Part shown: positions 1 to 8,329 of the stretch, in pieces
Position numbering within the stretch: position 1 is the stretch's first letter
How the letters are laid out: each line of letters begins with the position of its first letter
Notes under the pieces: generated by a model
Told to the model about the DNA's origin: nothing
Databases searched by the model: none
What the model saw: only the letters and a program-made list of their open reading frames with translations
Assembly (NCBI GenBank): GCA_035527715.1
Contig: DATKZY010000199.1
Span: 62,001-126,000 of the forward strand
DNA from: DSUN01 sp035527715
Lineage (GTDB): Bacteria; Planctomycetota; PUPC01; DSUN01
Length of the DNA stretch: 64,000 nt
Direction of reading: 5' to 3'
Made by a program: the position numbers and the translations under genes

Positions 1-213
1 CCGGGCGGCATCATCCTCGGCACGGGCAAGGTCGTGTCGAACGTTGACACGCCGCCCTCGGGCGGCTGCCGCACCTCGGTCGAGCTCGAGCTCGACGGCG
101 TGGCCGACAGCCGCGACAGCAAGGGCTTCCACCAGCTCTTCATCTACGGCGACCTCGAGCGGCCCTTCAAGGCCTACTGCCAGCTCGCAGGCATCAACGT
201 CGCCCACATCTGA
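1..213 (+). CDS. C-terminal fragment of FucI/AraA-fold isomerase-like protein (cut by window edge)
   Basis: The first 70 codons of the window are open in frame 1 and end at a TGA; the start lies upstream of the window. The fragment carries PPSGGC, then GFHQLFIYGD, then YCQLAGINV. This aligns motif for motif with the last 70 residues of the complete protein at 40879-42348 (PPAGGC, GFHQLFFYGD, FCRLFNIEPV), so the two are paralogues. That full-length copy looks like an L-fucose/L-arabinose isomerase C-terminal fold with a Tat signal. No reaction can be assigned from the fragment, because the active-site residues of such enzymes lie mostly upstream. The strong match to the paralogue makes it a real coding tail. 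Confidence 0.75.
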   Translation, partial: PGGIILGTGKVVSNVDTPPSGGCRTSVELELDGVADSRDSKGFHQLFIYGDLERPFKAYCQLAGINVAHI

Positions 214-311
214 CGACGGTGTTCGGTTGTCGGTGTTCGGTGTTCGGACATCAAGAGGAGCCGAAGGGCCCACGGGGCGCGTTGGCTTTACGGCCCGTGC
301 GCCAGTGGCAT

Positions 312-340
312 TTGACTTGCCGCTCACGCGCAGTCATGAT
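312..340 (+). promoter_or_regulatory. Candidate sigma-70 promoter for the hicB-like gene
   Basis: TTGACT at 312-317 and CATGAT at 335-340 are 17 nt apart. The predicted start of transcription is about 35-40 nt before the ATG at 384. The -10 is imperfect. Confidence 0.35.
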
Positions 341-383
341 CGGACCATCGAACACTGGCGCACCCGTCCGGAGAGTTTGCACT

Positions 384-640
384 ATGGCAGAAGTGCTAAT
401 CGCCGTGAAGATCGAGCCACTGGGCGAGGGGGGTATCTGGCGACGAGCGACGAGCTTCAGGGCCTCGTGGTGCAGGGGCGCACACTAGCCGAGACGATGG
501 AGATCGCCCAGGACGTTGCCCGCAAGCTCATCGAGTCCTGCATCGAGCACGGCGACCCGCTCCCGCCCTCCGTCACTGCCGCGCTCCACGACCGCCGCCT
601 GCGCCGCAACCTGCCGAAGGAGGGAATAACTGATATTTGA
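384..640 (+). pseudogene. HicB-type antitoxin, frameshifted in a G-run
   Basis: The reading starts at ATG 384 with a weak SD (GGAGA, 370-374) and gives MAEVLIAVKIEPLGEGG. It then has to move to the -1 frame to continue YLATSDELQGLVVQGRTLAE and run to the TGA at 638-640. Joined, the product is about 85 residues and matches the small HicB-like (UPF0150) antitoxin fold: beta strand, GGYLATSDELQG, then a long helix. The join falls in six Gs at 428-433, where seven would keep frame, so one base is missing relative to an intact gene. It could be a true pseudogene, a consensus error or a slip site. No HicA toxin ORF follows; 641-770 has no coding signal. Family call is good; functional status unknown. 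Confidence 0.7.
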
Positions 641-770
641 AGATTTGACACCCCCTTCCATTTCGTTCCTGTGGCTTATCTCCTGTGTTGATAAGGACTT
701 AACTCCTCATGGACAACGGGACGTAGCGTTGTCGTGTTAGGTCGGACACGCTCCCTTCCGAGTCCTGGTT

Positions 771-1529
771 TCAGGGCTTTCGAAAGAGGTACATAGCCCA
801 GCCCAGGCAGTTGCGGCCCCAGCGGAGATGGGCGTCGCGACTCCTGTGGGTGCTGCGGAGCAGGGCCTCCACGTCGGGATCGTCTGGATGGTCGCCTGCA
901 TATCGCTCCGCAGCCTGCCATTGGAGCCCCTGGTAACGGTCCCAATCGTCCGGGTTGGCCACCAGCGTATAGAGGAGAGCGAGGCCTACATCCTCGCCAA
1001 TGGTCACGTTCCCGGCATGGGAACCGCACAGGTTGGGATCACAACCCGTGAGCCTGAGGTATCCCGGGTCCGGGTCGGTCATCCAGAAGGGCTCGCCTAC
1101 GAGCACCAGGCCGCCGGGCCGGGTCATCTTCATCAGGGCCTCCAGCGTGCCCCTGTGATTCTGGTACACCCAGGAGGCACCGATGCAGGAAGCCAGGTCC
1201 AGACTCTCTGGCGCATTCGGCTCGTACTTGCCGCCGTCCGTGTGGAGCAACTCGATGCGGTCGGCCAGGCCCCGGGTCTCCACGTTCTTGCGGGCCGCCT
1301 TGATGGTGTAGGGTGAAAGGTCGATGCCCGTAGCCTTCACGTTGTACGCCTCGGCTACGAGGCAGAGGAACTCTGCTTTGCCGCAGGCCACATCCAAGAC
1401 ACGACCGCCCTCCGGCAGCCGCAGGAGACCCACGAACTCCCGTGTCTTCTCCAGGCTCACGGGGTTCATGACCGTGTGGTCAGTGTGGGTGATGCCGTAG
1501 TACTTCCACATGTCCATGCCCAGGTCCAT
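771..1529 (-). CDS. Class I SAM-dependent methyltransferase
   Basis: The 252-residue protein has a Rossmann methyltransferase core: motif I as VLDVACGKAEFL (roughly residues 43-54), an acidic strand end at TGIDLSPYTI, a motif resembling IELLHTDGGKYEP, and MTRPGGLVLVGEPFW after the fourth strand. It is probably cytosolic and acts on a small molecule, since no peptide or nucleic-acid recognition domain is attached. The chosen ATG at 1529 follows GGAAAGGG on the coding strand; an in-frame ATG at 1586 would add 19 low-complexity residues without an SD. It stands alone between two intergenic regions. The substrate cannot be deduced. Similar proteins are usually annotated only as methyltransferase-domain proteins. 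Confidence 0.85.
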   Translation of the reverse strand: MDLGMDMWKYYGITHTDHTVMNPVSLEKTREFVGLLRLPEGGRVLDVACGKAEFLCLVAEAYNVKATGIDLSPYTIKAARKNVETRGLADRIELLHTDGGKYEPNAPESLDLASCIGASWVYQNHRGTLEALMKMTRPGGLVLVGEPFWMTDPDPGYLRLTGCDPNLCGSHAGNVTIGEDVGLALLYTLVANPDDWDRYQGLQWQAAERYAGDHPDDPDVEALLRSTHRSRDAHLRWGRNCLGWAMYLFRKP

Positions 1530-1615
1530 GGTCGGGCCCTTTCCATCAGTTCCGATTGGTATACCGTCGGTCCTTCCTTCATCCACTGTTGGCGACTTGC
1601 CCCCTGCCGACGCTG

Positions 1616-1644
1616 ATACTAACGCTTACAGCCAGGCCACGCAA
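1616..1644 (-). promoter_or_regulatory. Weak candidate promoter for the methyltransferase gene
   Basis: On the minus strand TTGCGT (1639-1644) and TAGTAT (1616-1621) are 17 nt apart. They lie about 85 nt upstream of the methyltransferase start. Both boxes deviate from consensus. Confidence 0.25.
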
Positions 1645-1753
1645 CACGATGCCCGACATGCGCTCTCGGTTCGACCCGGTCGTCCAGCTTGGAGAGGGGT
1701 GTCAGATCTCCAATCCTTGAATTATCCCTGACATGACGACGCTGGCAGGGTGG

Positions 1754-2449
1754 TCACCAGAAGGGGATCGGGGGCTGGCGAACAGGCGGGGGCTTGCGGG
1801 GGCGGCCGACGGGGCGGGGGCGAAGGGGACGGCGAAGCCAGCGCTCCCAGTCACGCAGGCGGTCCTCAGGGGCCACGGGCCACCCGCGGCGGGTGTGGCG
1901 GAGGAATCGGAGTTCGGTGCGTGGCTCAATGCCGTCGCGGAGCCATTCCTTCCAGCGCTTGCCTATCCACCATTTCAGTGGCTTGAGGTCGAGGAGGCCC
2001 GCAGGGTCGCCGAGGCCAACGTGGGCCGCGGCGCTCGACCAGGGCCAACGCCAGGGGCAGCGGACGAGCCGCGCGCGGACGGGGCGGGTCTCGACGTGGC
2101 AGATGGCGTCGGGGAGGAGCTCCTTGCCAAGCGGGCAGGACTCGAAGCGGGGCGCCCAGGCTCGCGGCCGGCGCGCGGCGCGGTTGACGGCGCGGGCGTA
2201 GAGGGCGTGAGCGCGGCCCACGGCGGTGGCGAGGGCGCGCTCGTCGGCAGGGACGACGATGAGGTGGACGTGGTCGGGCAGAAGGGCGTAGGCGAGGATT
2301 TCTGTGCGGAAGCGGCGGGCCTCGGAGGCGAGGAGGACGAGGTAGAGGCGGTAGTCGGCCTCGCAGGTGAAGAGGCGGCGGGCCGCTCGGGCGCGGTGGG
2401 CGACGAGGTGGGGGTTTCCTGGGACCACTATGCGCGGCAGCCGTGGCAT
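1754..2449 (-). CDS. REP-associated tyrosine transposase (RAYT, Y1/IS200-like)
   Basis: The 231-residue protein has the single-domain Y1 transposase fold. PDHVHLIVVP holds the HUH metal-binding pair (His60, His62), and HALYARAVNR contributes the likely nucleophile Tyr84. C-terminal landmarks of the RAYT branch are present in altered form: RFESCPL, HVETRPVRARLVR and WSSAAAHVG. RAYTs nick and move or maintain REP hairpins and usually occur once per genome as a domesticated gene. ATG 2449 begins the conserved PRLPRIVVPGNPHL segment; an upstream in-frame start at 2584 only adds a low-complexity leader. The basic, proline-rich C-terminus is atypical. REP hairpins lie just upstream (2730-2791) and throughout the window, fitting its substrate. 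Confidence 0.88.
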   Translation of the reverse strand: MPRLPRIVVPGNPHLVAHRARAARRLFTCEADYRLYLVLLASEARRFRTEILAYALLPDHVHLIVVPADERALATAVGRAHALYARAVNRAARRPRAWAPRFESCPLGKELLPDAICHVETRPVRARLVRCPWRWPWSSAAAHVGLGDPAGLLDLKPLKWWIGKRWKEWLRDGIEPRTELRFLRHTRRGWPVAPEDRLRDWERWLRRPLRPRPVGRPRKPPPVRQPPIPFW

Positions 2450-2883
2450 GGCGCGAGGATAGGGCGGCGGGGGGCGGAAGTCAAGGGAAATAGGTGCCAG
2501 GAATAGAAATTCCTCGCTCGACGCAAGGCTTGACGCGGCAGGGGGATGTGGCTTGGGGCGGCGTGCCAGAAAAAAATCTCGCACGCAAATTTGGGGGGGA
2601 AAGCCGTTGTACAGGGTAGAGAGGTGTGAGATGGCCGTTGGGCATTGGCCTGGCTGGGCTTACGCTTCGCGTCGAGGGGGGTGAGCGGGGGCATGCGAAA
2701 AATGAAGCGGCCCGGCGAAAAGTGAAGGACCAGCGCTTTCAGAGCGCGGAAGCGGGGCTAAGGTGCTGCGGCTGCGGGCTTTAGCCCTGTAACGTGCTGA
2801 GGCGTGAACTGAATGACTAAAGGAGTGGAGATTTGACGCCGCTTACCCGCCCTCCGTGTACCCGAAGACCTGGCACCGAACAC
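2450..2883. other. Intergenic region with REP-like hairpins
   Basis: This 434-nt gap has no coding signal. Its only clear structure is the palindrome cluster at 2730-2791; the remainder shows nothing recognisable. Confidence 0.6.
2730..2791. repeat. REP-like palindromes upstream of the RAYT gene
   Basis: GCGCTTTCAGAGCGC is a near-perfect palindrome. It is followed by GCGGGGCTAA and, after a short loop, TGCGGGCTTTAGCCCTGT, so GGGGCTAA pairs with TTAGCCC. The TGCGGGCTTTAGCCC core recurs in the inverted REP unit at 40330-40354. Confidence 0.6.
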
Positions 2884-4344
2884 CTATCGCCGCTTCTCTT
2901 CCAGCGCGAGCGCGACGTACTTGGATTCCAGGTACTCGTGGATGCCCTCGGTGCCGCCCTCGCGGCCGATGCCGCTCTCCTTCCAGCCGCCGAAGGGGGC
3001 CTGGACGGTCGCGGGCGAGAAGTCGCCGACCGAGACGATGCCGCACTCGAGCCCCTCGGCGACCTTCACGGCTGTCGAGATGTCGCGCGTCGCGACGTAC
3101 GACGCGAGGCCGTAAGTCGAGTCGTTCGCCATCTCGAGCGCCTCGTCGAGGGTCTTGAAGGGGATGATCGGCATCACCGGGCAGAAGGGCTCATCCCTCA
3201 TGATCTCCATGTCGCGCGTGATGCCCGTCATCACGGTCGGCTCGACGAAGAAGCCCTTGGACAGGTGCGGCGGGCAACGCCCACCGGTGAGCACCTTGGC
3301 GCCCTTGCTCACGGCGTCCTCGACGAGCTGAAGCGTCTTGTCGCGCTGCGAGGCGACGGCCATCGGGCCCATCGTCACGTTCTCGTCGAAGCCGCTGCCC
3401 ACCACGAGCTTCCTCGCCTCGGCCACGGCCGCTTTCACGAAGGCGTCGAAGATGTCCTCGTGCACGTAGAAGCGGCTGGCGGCGACGCACGACTGCCCCG
3501 CGTTGCGGAACTTGCTGAGGGCGGCGAACTTCGCGGCCTCCTCGGCTCCGTAGTCGGGGAACGCGATGAAGGGCGCGTGGCCGCCCAACTCGATGGAGAT
3601 TTTCTTCACCTGGTCGGCCGAGCGGCGCATGATCCCCTTGCCCACGCCCGTCGAGCCCGAGAAGCTGATCTGGCGCAGGGCGGGATTCTCGTAGATCTCG
3701 TCCATGCACTCGCCAGCCGGGCCGAGGACCAGGTTGGCCACGCCGGCCGGCACGCCGGCGTCCTCCATGCACTCAAAGAGCTTGATCAGGTTGAGCGGCG
3801 TCTCGGTCGAGGGACGCGCGATGCACGTGCAGCCGGCCGCGAGGGCCGGCGCGATCTTGCGTCCCTGGAGGAACAGGGGGAAGTTCCAGGGCGAGATCAT
3901 GGCGCACACGCCGACGGGCTGGTGGATGATGAACAGCCGCTTGTTGGGGAAGTTCGCGGGCACGATCTCGCCGCACACGCGCTTGCCCTCCTCGGCGTAC
4001 CACTCGAAGAAGGTGGCGGTTGCGAGCACCTCGAGGCGGGCCTCGGAGAGCGGCTTGCCCTGCTCCATCGTGAGCGCGCGGGCGATCTCCTCGACGCGAT
4101 GGCGGAGAAGCTCGGCCGTGCGCTTCAGCGGCACGGCGCGTTCATAGGCAGTCTTGGCGCGCCAGGACTTGAGGGCCTTCGCCGCGGCCTCGATCGCGCG
4201 CTTCGTCTCTGCCCGGCCGCCGTGGCCGACCTGGCAGAAGCTCTCCTCGGTGGCGGGATTCGTCACGCCGATCGTGCGGCCCGAGTCGGCCTCGCACCAC
4301 GCGCCGTTGATGAACAGGGAGCCGCGAACGGAGGGGGCCTGCAT
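2884..4344 (-). CDS. NAD(P)-dependent aldehyde dehydrogenase, succinate-semialdehyde dehydrogenase-like
   Basis: The 486-residue protein has the family's normal length. It oxidises an aldehyde to an acid: WNFP with the oxyanion Asn154, nucleotide-binding FSGSTGVGK (228-236), general base Glu252 in IELGG, and nucleophile Cys286 in NAGQSC. ATG 4344 has a perfect AGGAGG a few bases upstream. The order of motifs and the C-terminal PFGGWKESGIGREGG fit the GabD/SSDH branch of ALDH, but the substrate is not proven. The position normally held by the coenzyme-contacting Lys (KPA..TP) is Arg177 (ARPSTETP), which could shift NAD/NADP preference. It lies 98 nt downstream of a transketolase on the same strand and may share its transcript. 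Confidence 0.88.
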   Translation of the reverse strand: MQAPSVRGSLFINGAWCEADSGRTIGVTNPATEESFCQVGHGGRAETKRAIEAAAKALKSWRAKTAYERAVPLKRTAELLRHRVEEIARALTMEQGKPLSEARLEVLATATFFEWYAEEGKRVCGEIVPANFPNKRLFIIHQPVGVCAMISPWNFPLFLQGRKIAPALAAGCTCIARPSTETPLNLIKLFECMEDAGVPAGVANLVLGPAGECMDEIYENPALRQISFSGSTGVGKGIMRRSADQVKKISIELGGHAPFIAFPDYGAEEAAKFAALSKFRNAGQSCVAASRFYVHEDIFDAFVKAAVAEARKLVVGSGFDENVTMGPMAVASQRDKTLQLVEDAVSKGAKVLTGGRCPPHLSKGFFVEPTVMTGITRDMEIMRDEPFCPVMPIIPFKTLDEALEMANDSTYGLASYVATRDISTAVKVAEGLECGIVSVGDFSPATVQAPFGGWKESGIGREGGTEGIHEYLESKYVALALEEKRR

Positions 4345-4386
4345 GCGTTCCTCCTGGGTCAACAGATGACTCAATGGACGAACTTG

Positions 4387-4447
4387 GGTAGGGCGTGCAT
4401 ACTTGCACGCGGAACCCCCGATGGTGTGCAAGTATGCACACCCTACC
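4387..4447 (-). repeat. Long inverted repeat between transketolase and aldehyde dehydrogenase
   Basis: The 22-nt arms at 4387-4408 and 4426-4447 pair with only one G-T mismatch around a 17-nt loop. The right arm includes the transketolase stop codon (4443-4445). There is no T-tract, so this is more likely a REP-type element or an mRNA processing/stability hairpin than a plain intrinsic terminator. Confidence 0.75.
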
Positions 4448-6365
4448 GCGTGGCGGCGACGAGCTTCTTGACGGCTGCGGCCACGGAGGCGGGGTCAATG
4501 CCCTGCTCGGCGTAGAGGTCGTCGGGCGTGCCCGAGCTGGCGTAGCGACGGACGCCCAGCATCTCGAGCTTGCACGCGATGCCGCTGAGCGCCAGGGCCT
4601 CGGCCACGGATGCCCCGAGGCCCGTCCACACATTGTGGTCCTCGCACGTCACGACGACGCCGGTCTTCGCCGCGGCCTTGATGGCCTCGACGTCGGGGTC
4701 CTTCGGGCAGCTCATGGCCATCAGCCCCACGCTGAGGCCGGCGGCGTTCAGTTCCGCCACGGCCTTCTGGCAGTAGCCGACCATCGTGCCCATAGCGATC
4801 ACCATAGCGTCGCGTCCCTCAACGATGGCGTCCGCCTTGCCGTATTCGAACTTGTATTCGCCGACGTAGAATGGCTCGCCCTTCGCATTCGTCACGATGG
4901 GGAGCTTCGAGCGGCCCATGGCGACGGCGAAGTTGCCCGGCTCCTTCGAGATGCAGCGCACCACGCGGTCGGTCTGATTGCCGTCGGCTGGGACGACGAT
5001 CTTGAAGCCGAACAGGTTGCGCATGGCCCCGACGTAGTCCAGGCACTGATGGGTCTTGCCGTCCTCGCCCACGTCGAGGCCGCAGTGGGTGCACACGAGC
5101 TTGAGGTTCGCCTCGTTGATGTCGTTGAGGCGGTGCTGGTTATAGGTCTCGTCGAAGCCGAAGACACCAAAGTCCGAAAAATACGTCAGCACGCCGCTGA
5201 CGGAGAGGGCGCCGCCGATGGTCGCGGCGTTGTGCTCCTGGACGCCAACCTGGAGGAAGTTGTTCGGCAGGGCCTTCTGGAAGTCGCCCGTGCGGACGGA
5301 GGGGAGCAGGTCGCAGTCGAGACACGCCATGGGCACTTTCTGGCCGTTGAGCCTGGCGAGGTCGCCCAGGGCGGCGCCCCAGGCCGAGCGATTGTCAATC
5401 TTCTCGGTGTAGGTGCGGGGCGTGCCCAGGTCTATCGGGGCCGGCTCGTGTGCCAGGGAAATGGTCGAGCGCATGCCCGGGCCGGCCTTGCGCATCGCCG
5501 CGTAGCGCTCCAGGTCGTTCTCGAGGCCCAGCACCTTCAGGGCGTCGTCGAACATGTCCTTGGGCAGGGCGGCGCCGTGGTACTTCTCCTTGTTCTCGAT
5601 GGCGGGCACGCCCTTGCCCATCACGGTGCGGCACAGGATGGCCACCGGGTTCGCCTCGTCGTGGAGGGCCTCGCGGGTTGCCTGGTAGATGGCGTGGTAG
5701 TCGTGGCCGTCCACCTCGATCACCCGCCAGCCGTCGGCGAGGATCGTCTCCTTGATGTTCACGGGCATGATGTCGGAGGTCTTCCCGCTGATCTGGAGGC
5801 CGTTGAGGTCGAGGAGCACCGTGACGTTCGACAGGTTGTACTTGCGGATGAAGCGGCGGGCCTCGGCCACCTGGCCCTTCGCGTGCTCCCCGTCGCTCAT
5901 CATGGCGAAGACGTGGTAGTTGCGCCCCGTGAGGCGGGCGGCCATGGCCATGCCGGCGGCGGCGGAGAGGCCCTGGCCGAGGTTGCCGCTCGACCATTCG
6001 CAGCCGGGGATCGAACGCTCGACGTGTCCCTCGAAGATGCTGCCGCTCTGGCGGAAGTGCGCCACCGCCTCGTCAACCGGGAAGAAGCCCAGCCGCCCCA
6101 GGATGGCGTAGACGCCGGGCGACGTGTGGCCGTGGCTCACCACGATGCGGTCGCGGTCGGGGTCCAGCGGGTTCTTCGGATCCACGTTCGCCAGCGCCCA
6201 GACGACGACATAGAAGTCAATGGACGACATGGAGCCGCCCGGGTGGCCGCAGGTGGCGAGCTCGGTCATCTTCAGGATGTCCCCGCGGCACACGCGGCCG
6301 AGTTCCTTGAATCGGGCGAGTTGCTCGGGGGCCAACGCGGACGCCGCAAATCGGTTCCCGGCCAT
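4443..6365 (-). CDS. Transketolase
   Basis: A full-length 640-residue transketolase: thiamine-diphosphate-dependent transfer of two-carbon ketol units between sugar phosphates in the cytosol. The N-terminal TPP domain has GHPGGS (40-45) and the cofactor motif SDGEHAKGQ...LLDLNG (157-189). The pyrimidine domain carries VGVQEHN with the catalytic Glu, and the C-terminal domain ends with DDLYAEQGID. The usual REH is QEH and the usual GDGE is SDGE; both are tolerated variants in this superfamily. It is followed by the aldehyde dehydrogenase on the same strand. A strong promoter sits at 6424-6451. It could alternatively serve a dedicated sugar or sulfosugar pathway; no other pentose-phosphate gene is nearby. 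Confidence 0.9.
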   Translation of the reverse strand: MAGNRFAASALAPEQLARFKELGRVCRGDILKMTELATCGHPGGSMSSIDFYVVVWALANVDPKNPLDPDRDRIVVSHGHTSPGVYAILGRLGFFPVDEAVAHFRQSGSIFEGHVERSIPGCEWSSGNLGQGLSAAAGMAMAARLTGRNYHVFAMMSDGEHAKGQVAEARRFIRKYNLSNVTVLLDLNGLQISGKTSDIMPVNIKETILADGWRVIEVDGHDYHAIYQATREALHDEANPVAILCRTVMGKGVPAIENKEKYHGAALPKDMFDDALKVLGLENDLERYAAMRKAGPGMRSTISLAHEPAPIDLGTPRTYTEKIDNRSAWGAALGDLARLNGQKVPMACLDCDLLPSVRTGDFQKALPNNFLQVGVQEHNAATIGGALSVSGVLTYFSDFGVFGFDETYNQHRLNDINEANLKLVCTHCGLDVGEDGKTHQCLDYVGAMRNLFGFKIVVPADGNQTDRVVRCISKEPGNFAVAMGRSKLPIVTNAKGEPFYVGEYKFEYGKADAIVEGRDAMVIAMGTMVGYCQKAVAELNAAGLSVGLMAMSCPKDPDVEAIKAAAKTGVVVTCEDHNVWTGLGASVAEALALSGIACKLEMLGVRRYASSGTPDDLYAEQGIDPASVAAAVKKLVAATR

Positions 6366-6423
6366 GGACTACTCCGTCTGAAGGTGGAACGGACACAACA
6401 ACCGCCCGATCGGGGGAAAAGCT

Positions 6424-6451
6424 ATTATACGCATTCACCCGCCCCGGTCAA
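6424..6451 (-). promoter_or_regulatory. Sigma-70 promoter of the transketolase gene
   Basis: On the minus strand TTGACC (6446-6451), a 16-nt spacer and a perfect TATAAT (6424-6429) predict a leader of about 50 nt to the start at 6365. Confidence 0.7.
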
Positions 6452-6522
6452 CCGGCTATCGAGCTTGGCCCCGAATCCTCGTGGGGCCTCTCTGGAGTCC
6501 CCTTATGGGCATTTCCCGCCCC

Positions 6523-6568
6523 CCAAGATGTTCACCTCCCCTCCCGCGAAGTGAGGTGAACATCTTGG
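6523..6568. repeat. Perfect 16-bp hairpin, REP-type
   Basis: Arms 6523-6538 and 6553-6568 (CCAAGATGTTCACCTC and its complement) flank a 14-nt loop. It belongs with the hairpins at 6659-6699 and 44646-44687. Confidence 0.75.
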
Positions 6569-6658
6569 AGCGACCCCAACGTTCCGGGGTCTGGTGAGCC
6601 CATGTGCTTACCGCCACTCAGCTTATGGCGAGGCATTTCTGGCGGGCACCCAGGGATT

Positions 6659-6699
6659 TCAAGATGTTCACCCCGTGTGTTGCGCAGTGAGCATCTTGA
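6659..6699. repeat. Imperfect 13-bp hairpin, REP-type
   Basis: TCAAGATGTTCAC (6659-6671) pairs with GTGAGCATCTTGA (6687-6699) with one mismatch. The loop contains TGTGTTGCGC and the arm is followed by ACATGTTG, both features shared with other hairpins in the window. Confidence 0.7.
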
Positions 6700-6736
6700 A
6701 CATGTTGGACGCCAGGACTGGGGGCCGTGCTCCCGG

Positions 6737-8329
6737 CTATCGGGCGATTCGGTAGATGTGGACAGCCAACGGAGCGAAGGCGTCGCTGAAGGAGCCGGCG
6801 TCGGCCTTGAGCGTCCGGCCCTCGTCCACGACCGTCACCTCCGTTCCCGCGGTCAGCCCCTCGACCTTGATTGTGGCCTTCGCCTCCTTCAGGCGCTCGT
6901 CGTAGTTGACGGTGAAGAGGTAGAGGCCGTCGGGGCCTTCCCTGGCCAGGAGATCGAGCTTCACGTCGCCGTCACCCGCGATGGCGACGGCGCGCTTCGG
7001 CGTCTCGCCCAGAATGGCGGCGGTGAGACGGGCAATCTGCTCGTTGATCTCGCGGATGGCCTTGCGATTCTCCTCGGGCACGCCGAACTGCGAGTAGGCA
7101 GGCTTCCACACGTGGGTGAAGTAGCCGATGGCGGTGGCGCCGCGGCAGATGGCCATCCAGACCTCGGCGCGGATGTGGGTGGGCGTGACCTCTTTCTGCT
7201 TCGCCAGATCGCCGGTCCACTGCCCGCCCCTGCTCGTCTCGATCCAGGCGTAGACGGGCTTGTCGCCGGCCATCTTCACCAGCAGGTCGGTGGCCTCCTG
7301 CACCAGGTGAATCCACTCGGGCTTGTTCCAGCCGTAGATGGGATAGATGTCGTAGCCGATCACATCGGTCGCGGGCACGTAGCCGGGGTACGCCTTCCGC
7401 ATCTCCTCGGGGATGCGTTTGAAGAAGGGATGGAAGTTGCCCGTGAGGGTCAGGAAGACCGGCCGCGATGGGTCGGCGGCCTTGATCGCCATGTATTTCT
7501 CCAGCGTCTCGGCAGGCGTCGCGCGAGGCACGGTGCGCGGCGGCGAGAGCAGGACGTTCTTGCCTTCCTTATCGAGGCCCTCGATCTCGCCGAGCGAGCC
7601 CCACACCTGGTCGCCGGGGTAGGCCGAAACGACCTTCATCGTCAGCTCTTTGAACGTCGCCGGCTTGGCCAGGGCGAACTTCTGCTCGCCCTTCTTGCTC
7701 TCGACGGTGGCCTTGAGGATCTCGGCGCCATCACCCTCGAAGACGATTTCCTTCATCACGGCCAGGCCCTTCGAGATGGTCGGCCAGACGGCGATAGCTT
7801 CCACGGTGACGGGCGCTTTCAACTTGATGGTGATCGCGGCGTCCTGGAGCGGGTCGAGAACGGACCAGCTCGTCTTGTCGCCATCGAGGATTTTCCACAG
7901 CGGCGTGCGTCGGTTGATCCTGAGCTGCTTCGCCGGCTCGATGGCGGCGTCGCTGACCTGGCGCGTCAGGTCCGGCTCGTCGTCGTGGATGTAGCCGAGG
8001 AGGGCGGGGTGGCCCTTGAGCCTCGGCTCGAACGGCATCACGCCGTAGAGGCCCGCCTTCTCGACCAGCGGCAGGTACTCCGTGACGTCCTGCGTCCCGC
8101 TCGACTTCGGCCAGTAGCCCGCGATGGTGTTCATCGCGCAGCCGGTCACCAGCGGGAAGTTCTTGGCGTCCTGGAGCCAGGCCATCAGGGGGAAGAACGG
8201 CTTGCCGTTCACGTGGAAGGCCCGGTTGCCCTTGATCTCGACCCTTTCGATGGGCGGCATCGCCTCCTGCGCCGCCGCACCCCTCAGGAGCGCCGCAACC
8301 AACACAACGGCACCTGTGCGATACACCAT
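6737..8329 (-). CDS. Secreted TIM-barrel hydrolase-like protein with inserted carbohydrate-binding-like domain
   Basis: The 530-residue protein starts with a cleavable signal peptide (MVYRTGAVVLVAALLRGAAA) and has AGGAGG upstream of the ATG. The first third (HVNGKPFFPLMAWLQDAKN) and last part (GYDIYPIYGWNKPEW, YAWIETSRGGQW, EVWMAICRGATAIGYF) look like a GH-A type TIM barrel; the Glu in AWIETS is a candidate catalytic residue. Residues about 140-255 (ILDGDKTSWSVLDP to SLGEIEGL) resemble an F5/8-type or CBM32 beta-sandwich inserted in the barrel. The C-terminus resembles the small beta domain of glycosidases. It is divergent to the 13-gene operon and probably shares its regulation. Fold is likely; substrate unknown. 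Confidence 0.6.
   Translation of the reverse strand: MVYRTGAVVLVAALLRGAAAQEAMPPIERVEIKGNRAFHVNGKPFFPLMAWLQDAKNFPLVTGCAMNTIAGYWPKSSGTQDVTEYLPLVEKAGLYGVMPFEPRLKGHPALLGYIHDDEPDLTRQVSDAAIEPAKQLRINRRTPLWKILDGDKTSWSVLDPLQDAAITIKLKAPVTVEAIAVWPTISKGLAVMKEIVFEGDGAEILKATVESKKGEQKFALAKPATFKELTMKVVSAYPGDQVWGSLGEIEGLDKEGKNVLLSPPRTVPRATPAETLEKYMAIKAADPSRPVFLTLTGNFHPFFKRIPEEMRKAYPGYVPATDVIGYDIYPIYGWNKPEWIHLVQEATDLLVKMAGDKPVYAWIETSRGGQWTGDLAKQKEVTPTHIRAEVWMAICRGATAIGYFTHVWKPAYSQFGVPEENRKAIREINEQIARLTAAILGETPKRAVAIAGDGDVKLDLLAREGPDGLYLFTVNYDERLKEAKATIKVEGLTAGTEVTVVDEGRTLKADAGSFSDAFAPLAVHIYRIAR

Larger units (their letters stand above)
6366..6736. other. Intergenic region: promoter plus two hairpins
   Basis: This 371-nt gap holds the transketolase promoter and two palindromes (6523-6568 and 6659-6699). 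No coding signal is seen. Confidence 0.6.

Noticed and set aside
641..770. HicA toxin gene expected after the HicB-like gene
   Set aside because: No frame of suitable length or with HicA motifs (GSHxxxxH-like) exists here.
1733..2506. Plus-strand frame opposite the RAYT gene
   Set aside because: The minus-strand product has the HUH motif and catalytic Tyr of RAYT proteins. The plus frame is a Gly/Ala/Val-rich shadow.
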